Origin: CAUPWF01 sp044425815
GTDB lineage: Bacteria > Bacillota > Clostridia > Lachnospirales > Lachnospiraceae
Assembly (NCBI GenBank): GCA_044425815.1
Contig: JAWXVA010000051.1
Coordinates: 1 to 18,007 of the forward strand
DNA length: 18,007 nt
Reading direction: 5' to 3'
The notes beneath the pieces were generated by a model. The model made no database searches and was not told where the DNA came from. It worked only from the letters and a program-made list of their open reading frames with translations. This document shows, one piece after another, positions 14,318-18,007 of this stretch (positions are counted from its first letter, which is position 1; every line of letters begins with the position of its first letter). The translations under genes were made by a program, and so were the position numbers.

Positions 14318-15173
14318 TGAAGTGAGTTTTAAGATTATAAGAAGTGATGGAGCTACCTTTACTGTAGATGGGACGGATTGGGACATCCTTTCGGATGGCT
14401 TAGATGGATGGGGAGATGTGTCTAATGCGATAACTAGCATTACAAGCGCATTTGGTGACGGATCTCTATCAACAACGCATCGAGTAGCGAGTAAGGATAG
14501 AAGCTTTAGTGCAGTAACAAATAACTTGTGGTTGAGCGAGATTTTACGTCGTTCAGCTACAAGCTTTTTTCGAGCAAAATATACCTATGATGTGTATTTC
14601 ACGTATATGGGTGAGACGAGATGGGCGACAGGGTATCTTAGTAAATTTGAATGCCCTACAAAAAATATATATGACTATGTGGAATTCACTGTAGTCTTTT
14701 ACTTTGAAAGTCCATTCTTGAAATCGGTGGATGATTATGGAGAAAATATAGCAGATACGATTCCATGCATAGGGTTTCCGTATATATGTCCTATAGGCAA
14801 CCCATTACCAACTAGCTATTATCGAGAAGCAAGTATTGTACTAATTGAAAACGATGGAGATGTCGAGACATATTGCAAAGCGGTCTTTAGATCTAGCGGA
14901 GAAGTACTAAACCCAACTCTACGTGTAGGAGAAGGGTATGTAACGGTGAACACCACAATGGTTGAAGGTGATGTTTTAATTATGGATTTCACAGAAAAAC
15001 CACCAACTATAGAATTAAATGGGGAGAGCATAGTGCGATATGCGGACAAGTTATCTACGTTTTCGCAGATGGGATTTAAAGTAGGAAGCAATACAATAGA
15101 GTATGATGCAGAAGATGGCGCAGATTTGCTAGAAGTATGTATTTATTATAACAAATTATACGAGACGATCTAG
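14310..15173 (+). CDS. Distal tail protein (Dit-like, Sipho_tail family)
   Basis: The 287-residue product lies directly after the tape measure gene, where Dit (SPP1 gp19.1-like) forms the ring at the tail end that joins tube, hub and fibres. The N-terminal half has the usual strands and basic residues (SLSTTHRVASKDRSFSAV, then SATSFFRAKYTYDVYF and WATGYLSKFECPTKNIYDYVEFTVVFYFESPF). The C-terminal half is a beta-rich galectin-like or carbohydrate-module-like part (about 160-287). It overlaps the tape measure gene by eight bases with only a distant GAGG upstream, so coupling is likely. The family call rests on these patterns and strict synteny. Confidence 0.85.
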   Translation: MTDEVSFKIIRSDGATFTVDGTDWDILSDGLDGWGDVSNAITSITSAFGDGSLSTTHRVASKDRSFSAVTNNLWLSEILRRSATSFFRAKYTYDVYFTYMGETRWATGYLSKFECPTKNIYDYVEFTVVFYFESPFLKSVDDYGENIADTIPCIGFPYICPIGNPLPTSYYREASIVLIENDGDVETYCKAVFRSSGEVLNPTLRVGEGYVTVNTTMVEGDVLIMDFTEKPPTIELNGESIVRYADKLSTFSQMGFKVGSNTIEYDAEDGADLLEVCIYYNKLYETI

Positions 15174-15184
15174 GAGGTAGTGGA

Positions 15185-16192
15185 TTGATAGAAATTAGAG
15201 GATTAGATAGTGACTTTAATATCTGTGCATTATTAGATCCAGTAAATATACAATGGAACACCAAATATTACGAATATGGGAATTGTATTATACAGATTCC
15301 CATATCTCAGTACAGCACGGATATTCAATATATTTATTCATCCGATAGGCGAGAACTAGGTGTCGTTAAAAAGATGAATTACGAAACCGATGTTAATAAT
15401 TTTAAATACGTTATATTAAATTGTTATTTTTATGAGAATGAGTTGAATCGCGAAATCGTGAATCCAACATTCCAAGGAAATGGAAATACAGAGGATGAAA
15501 TTACTAGAATGGTAGTGGCTAATAAAGGTGACATTACGTTAACAGTCGCAACATCACAAGGGCGTGGCACGGATACTTTATTTAGCGATTTGGGAACAGA
15601 ACTTGCGGAGCAATGTTATTACATACTGAAACTGCATGAGATGTCGTTCAAGGTGGATTATGATTTACTCACAAACGAGTTTATATTTTCTATATTTGAG
15701 GGATTGGATAGGACACAAGAGCAGTCAGATAATGAACCACTTACCTTCAGCACAGAGTTTGATAATCTGGAAAGTCCTACACTTTTGATAGATGATTCTA
15801 GTTACAAGACACATGCATTGCTGATTGTAAAAGATGGATATGAAAATCAGACTGTGTCAATAGATGATACCATAAGTGTGAAAAAGTGGACAACGATTGA
15901 TTGCTCAAGCGTGGAGTATATTGATACAGATGCAAATTACTATGCAGATGTTAAAGCGTATGGGCTTAGCGCACTTAAGGCTTCGTTTGCTAGTAAGGTG
16001 AGTGTATCAGGAGATGCAGTTGCAGCCAGCTACACATATTTGAAAGATTACTCTTGTGGAGATAAATGCAATCTAGTAATCAGTGAATTAGGAATTGTAG
16101 TGGAAACAAGGATTATAGAAGTGAATGAAGTCTTTAAAGACAATGAGCATACTATAACATTACAATTTGGAGATAAAATTATAGAAGAATAG
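15185..16192 (+). CDS. Tail hub / tail-associated protein (Sipho_Gp37-like)
   Basis: The 335-residue product resembles the ReqiPepy6 Gp37-like family (Sipho_Gp37), which replaces the larger Tal protein in many Clostridia and actinobacterial siphophages. It opens with IEIRGLDSDFNICALLDPVNIQWNTKYYEYG, with repeated beta strands afterwards and a helical middle (LFSDLGTELAEQCYYILKLHEMSFKV). It should form the hub that closes the tail tip below Dit. The start is TTG at 15185 with GGAGG at 15173-15177 seven bases before, and no ATG or GTG is placed as well. No peptidoglycan hydrolase domain is visible, so penetration of the wall must come from elsewhere. Confidence 0.82.
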   Translation: MIEIRGLDSDFNICALLDPVNIQWNTKYYEYGNCIIQIPISQYSTDIQYIYSSDRRELGVVKKMNYETDVNNFKYVILNCYFYENELNREIVNPTFQGNGNTEDEITRMVVANKGDITLTVATSQGRGTDTLFSDLGTELAEQCYYILKLHEMSFKVDYDLLTNEFIFSIFEGLDRTQEQSDNEPLTFSTEFDNLESPTLLIDDSSYKTHALLIVKDGYENQTVSIDDTISVKKWTTIDCSSVEYIDTDANYYADVKAYGLSALKASFASKVSVSGDAVAASYTYLKDYSCGDKCNLVISELGIVVETRIIEVNEVFKDNEHTITLQFGDKIIEE

Positions 16193-16202
16193 GAGAAGGA
16201 AA

Positions 16203-17732
16203 ATGTCAGATATTACATTAAATACTAGCGTCTACCCTATGGATTCAGAGGTCGTTACAACAACTGATTCAGATGGAAATGTGACTGTGTCATATGATAG
16301 GGCTATCGATTCTGCAATATTGCGTAAATTGTATAGCAATTTATATACGGACGGTATATCACCTAATAACTCTAGTTGCTTACAAGTGACTTCTGGTGAG
16401 GGGATGACAGTAAATGTGGCTAGTGGCTTTTGCATCTTAGCTGGAGCTCTAAAGGTGGAAGAGACAATGCGTAACCTAACGGTGCAAGCATCAAATGCAC
16501 TGTATGACAGAATCGATATGGTGGTTATGCGATTAAACGATAATAGAGAAGTACGTGATGCAGATCTGTATATATTAGAAGGAACTGCAGCATCTACACC
16601 CGCGGCACCAGCCCTAACACGTAGCGAATCAATATACGAAATAGGATTGGCCACATTATTTATCTCGAAGAATACGACAACGATTAGCCAGGAGCGTATT
16701 ACAGATCTAAGATACAATACAGATTATTGTGGTGTAATTACATCACCTAGTGAATTTGATACAGACTTTATATATACCCAGGTGCAAGCTGCATTGACCG
16801 CATTCGAAAACGAAAGTGCAGCAGAATTCGAAACTTGGTTCCAAACCATCCAAGACCAATTAGCAGGGGATGTAGCAGCGAATCTGCAGGGACAGATAGA
16901 TGCTTTAAACGAACCAGAATTTGCAGAAACCGAATCGCTTGGTGATGATGAAATAGAGAATATATCAAGTGGTGAGTCTATATTTTCCATATTTGCGAAA
17001 TTGCGGAAGTGGTTTTTTCAAATCGTTACAAACAAAACAGGAATAGCATCATTAGTGACCAGTTTATCATCTCTGACAACAACAGTATCAGGCAAAGCCC
17101 CTACGTCTCATGCATCAACAGGCACAGGTTATGGTTTAGGAAATGCAAGTAATTACGGACACGTAAAAGTAAGCGATAACTACACAGCAAGTGCAGGAGC
17201 TGCATCAGCGGGAGTAGCAGCAAGTTCACAAGCTGTATATAATGCTTATGCTACCGCCGCAAGTAAATCTACAGTACCAACATCACATGCAAGTGCTGCA
17301 ACAACTTATGGAGTTGGAAATGCAAGCAATTACGGGCATGTAGCTCTTGATGATAACGTGAGTGCTAACGCTGCAAGTTCTGGGCATGCTGCAACTCCAG
17401 TTATGGTTTATAAAGAGGCTATTTCTTGCATTGAATGCACGAAAGCAGCTATGCAAGCCGACACTGCATATGCTCATCCAATTGTATACAATGTAAGCGG
17501 TGTTTCAGCAGCACAATATCGTATAGATTTCGGTGCTGTTTCTACCTTTTTAAACTATCCAACAGGTAAAACGATACTGGCTACCATTCCAATAGGGATG
17601 CATAACGAGACAGACACATCCTTTGTTCACCCTATTGGAATATCTTCTAACAATGGGAACGTATGGGGGGCGGCTCAAAAAAACACCGCATATACAGCAC
17701 GTGTCCTAGTAATCTATAGAACTTACGTATAG
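16203..17732 (+). CDS. Tail fibre / receptor-binding protein
   Basis: The 509-residue product has a modular fibre layout. Residues 1 to about 175 are a baseplate-anchoring domain (DRAIDSAILRKLYSNLYTDGIS... GMTVNVASGFCILAGALK... YDRIDMVVMRLNDNR), common in Firmicutes fibres. A helical linker runs from about 180 to 240 (YTQVQAALTAFENESAAEFE). Next come two copies of a fibre repeat, PTSHAS...YG.GNASNYGHV, at residues 300-325 and 359-384. A C-terminal beta domain (about 400-509) is likely the receptor-binding tip. ATG at 16203 follows a GGAGAAGG site. It is the last large gene of the window. Confidence 0.85.
   Translation: MSDITLNTSVYPMDSEVVTTTDSDGNVTVSYDRAIDSAILRKLYSNLYTDGISPNNSSCLQVTSGEGMTVNVASGFCILAGALKVEETMRNLTVQASNALYDRIDMVVMRLNDNREVRDADLYILEGTAASTPAAPALTRSESIYEIGLATLFISKNTTTISQERITDLRYNTDYCGVITSPSEFDTDFIYTQVQAALTAFENESAAEFETWFQTIQDQLAGDVAANLQGQIDALNEPEFAETESLGDDEIENISSGESIFSIFAKLRKWFFQIVTNKTGIASLVTSLSSLTTTVSGKAPTSHASTGTGYGLGNASNYGHVKVSDNYTASAGAASAGVAASSQAVYNAYATAASKSTVPTSHASAATTYGVGNASNYGHVALDDNVSANAASSGHAATPVMVYKEAISCIECTKAAMQADTAYAHPIVYNVSGVSAAQYRIDFGAVSTFLNYPTGKTILATIPIGMHNETDTSFVHPIGISSNNGNVWGAAQKNTAYTARVLVIYRTYV
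17100..17177 (+). repeat. Fibre repeat, copy 1
   Basis: Codes for residues 300-325 of the fibre. It aligns without gaps to copy 2, with 19 of 26 residues identical by hand comparison, and the two start 177 bases apart. Confidence 0.85.
17277..17354 (+). repeat. Fibre repeat, copy 2
   Basis: Codes for residues 359-384 of the fibre, in phase with copy 1. The shared core is GNASNYGHV. Confidence 0.85.
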
Positions 17733-17741
17733 GAGATACAT

Positions 17742-17783
17742 ATGGAAATCAGAGCAAGACCTAGAGGGTCTTTTAGTGCGTAA
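17742..17783 (+). CDS. Possible 13-codon leader peptide
   Basis: MEIRARPRGSFSA, preceded by GGAG at 17732-17735 with six-base spacing. Three of its 13 codons are AGA (Arg). The hairpin at 17756-17772 lies inside it, so translation would prevent that hairpin from forming. It may be a real leader, or a decayed remnant of a small gene such as those often found after fibre genes. Confidence 0.35.
   Translation: MEIRARPRGSFSA
17756..17774 (+). terminator. Short terminator-like hairpin between tail and downstream genes
   Basis: Six-base-pair stem AAGACC (17756-17761) / GGTCTT (17767-17772) with a TAGAG loop and a short T-run (17771-17774). Weak by stem and U-run length. Confidence 0.4.
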
Positions 17784-17806
17784 AAACAAACCAGATAGGA
17801 GACGTT

Positions 17807-18007
17807 ATGGAATTTATCATAGGGGCATTATCATCGATTGCTGTAGCTATTTTATCCTATGCATTGCAACAGCTAATCAAAGATAATCGTAAATTGACAG
17901 CAGAAAAGCGAACAAAAGAAACAGAAAAAGAACAAGGGATACAAGAGGGGGTAGTATGCCTTCTGCGTATCCAATTAATTGAATATCATGCCAAATATAT
18001 GGAATTG
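17807..18007 (+). CDS. Small membrane-anchored phage protein, cut by the window end
   Basis: Only the first 67 residues are visible and no stop is reached. The N-terminus is one hydrophobic segment (about residues 3-19, FIIGALSSIAVAILSYA), followed by a charged helical stretch rich in Lys and Glu, then a GVVCLLRIQLIEYHAKYMEL segment. This layout recalls the small TM-plus-helix proteins encoded between fibre and lysis genes of clostridial phages, sometimes annotated as holin-like. Whether it is a holin cannot be decided here. ATG at 17807 has GGAG at 17798-17801. It presumably begins the lysis or host-interaction part of the genome. Confidence 0.75.
   Translation, partial: MEFIIGALSSIAVAILSYALQQLIKDNRKLTAEKRTKETEKEQGIQEGVVCLLRIQLIEYHAKYMEL

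Noticed and set aside
16232..16717. 161-codon minus-strand reading frame inside the fibre gene
   Set aside because: No upstream signals and no motif. The plus-strand fibre domain fully explains the region.

Overview
The window is a contiguous stretch of the late (structural) region of a tailed phage or prophage with a long non-contractile tail (siphovirus). All genes are on the plus strand, tightly packed, with strong AGGAGG-type Shine-Dalgarno sites and AT-rich DNA. The gene families (DUF1492/ArpU-like regulator, SPP1-type portal, minor capsid proteins, Gp15, Sipho_Gp37) point to a Firmicutes host, most likely a clostridial/Lachnospiraceae-like one. The host call is an inference from family content, not from a database search.

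Layout. 12-428: late-gene regulator. 429-773: a control and RNA region with a weak extended -10 promoter candidate, two tandem intrinsic terminators and a tRNA-Met-like gene with two mismatches. 774-4308: DNA packaging (small terminase, large terminase, portal). 4312-6421: a minor capsid protein with a C-terminal zinc-metallopeptidase-like domain, a small acidic ORF and an intrinsic terminator, which together look like a toxin/immunity cassette. 6483-8583: Prp-type cysteine protease, scaffold and major capsid protein. 8599-10111: four small head-tail joining genes. 10121-11902: tail tube, two chaperone-like genes and a small zinc-ribbon protein. 11969-17732: tape measure, distal tail protein, tail hub protein and fibre. 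17742-18007: a 13-codon mini-ORF with a terminator-like hairpin, then the start of a small membrane-anchored protein cut by the window end.

How the genes work together. The terminase pair and portal load DNA into a procapsid built from scaffold and capsid protein. The connector and minor capsid proteins close the head and join it to a tail made of tube, tape measure, Dit, hub and fibre. Two features stand out. First, the phage encodes its own Prp homologue, and three structural proteins (scaffold, capsid and tail tube) begin with a short leader ending in an L27-like LQ(L/F)F motif, so one protease may mature head and tail together. Second, the virion minor capsid protein ends in an HExxH...E zincin-like domain, which would make it a candidate phage-delivered effector, with a candidate immunity gene directly downstream.

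Start codons are unusually varied: GTG, three TTG, and probably one ATT.
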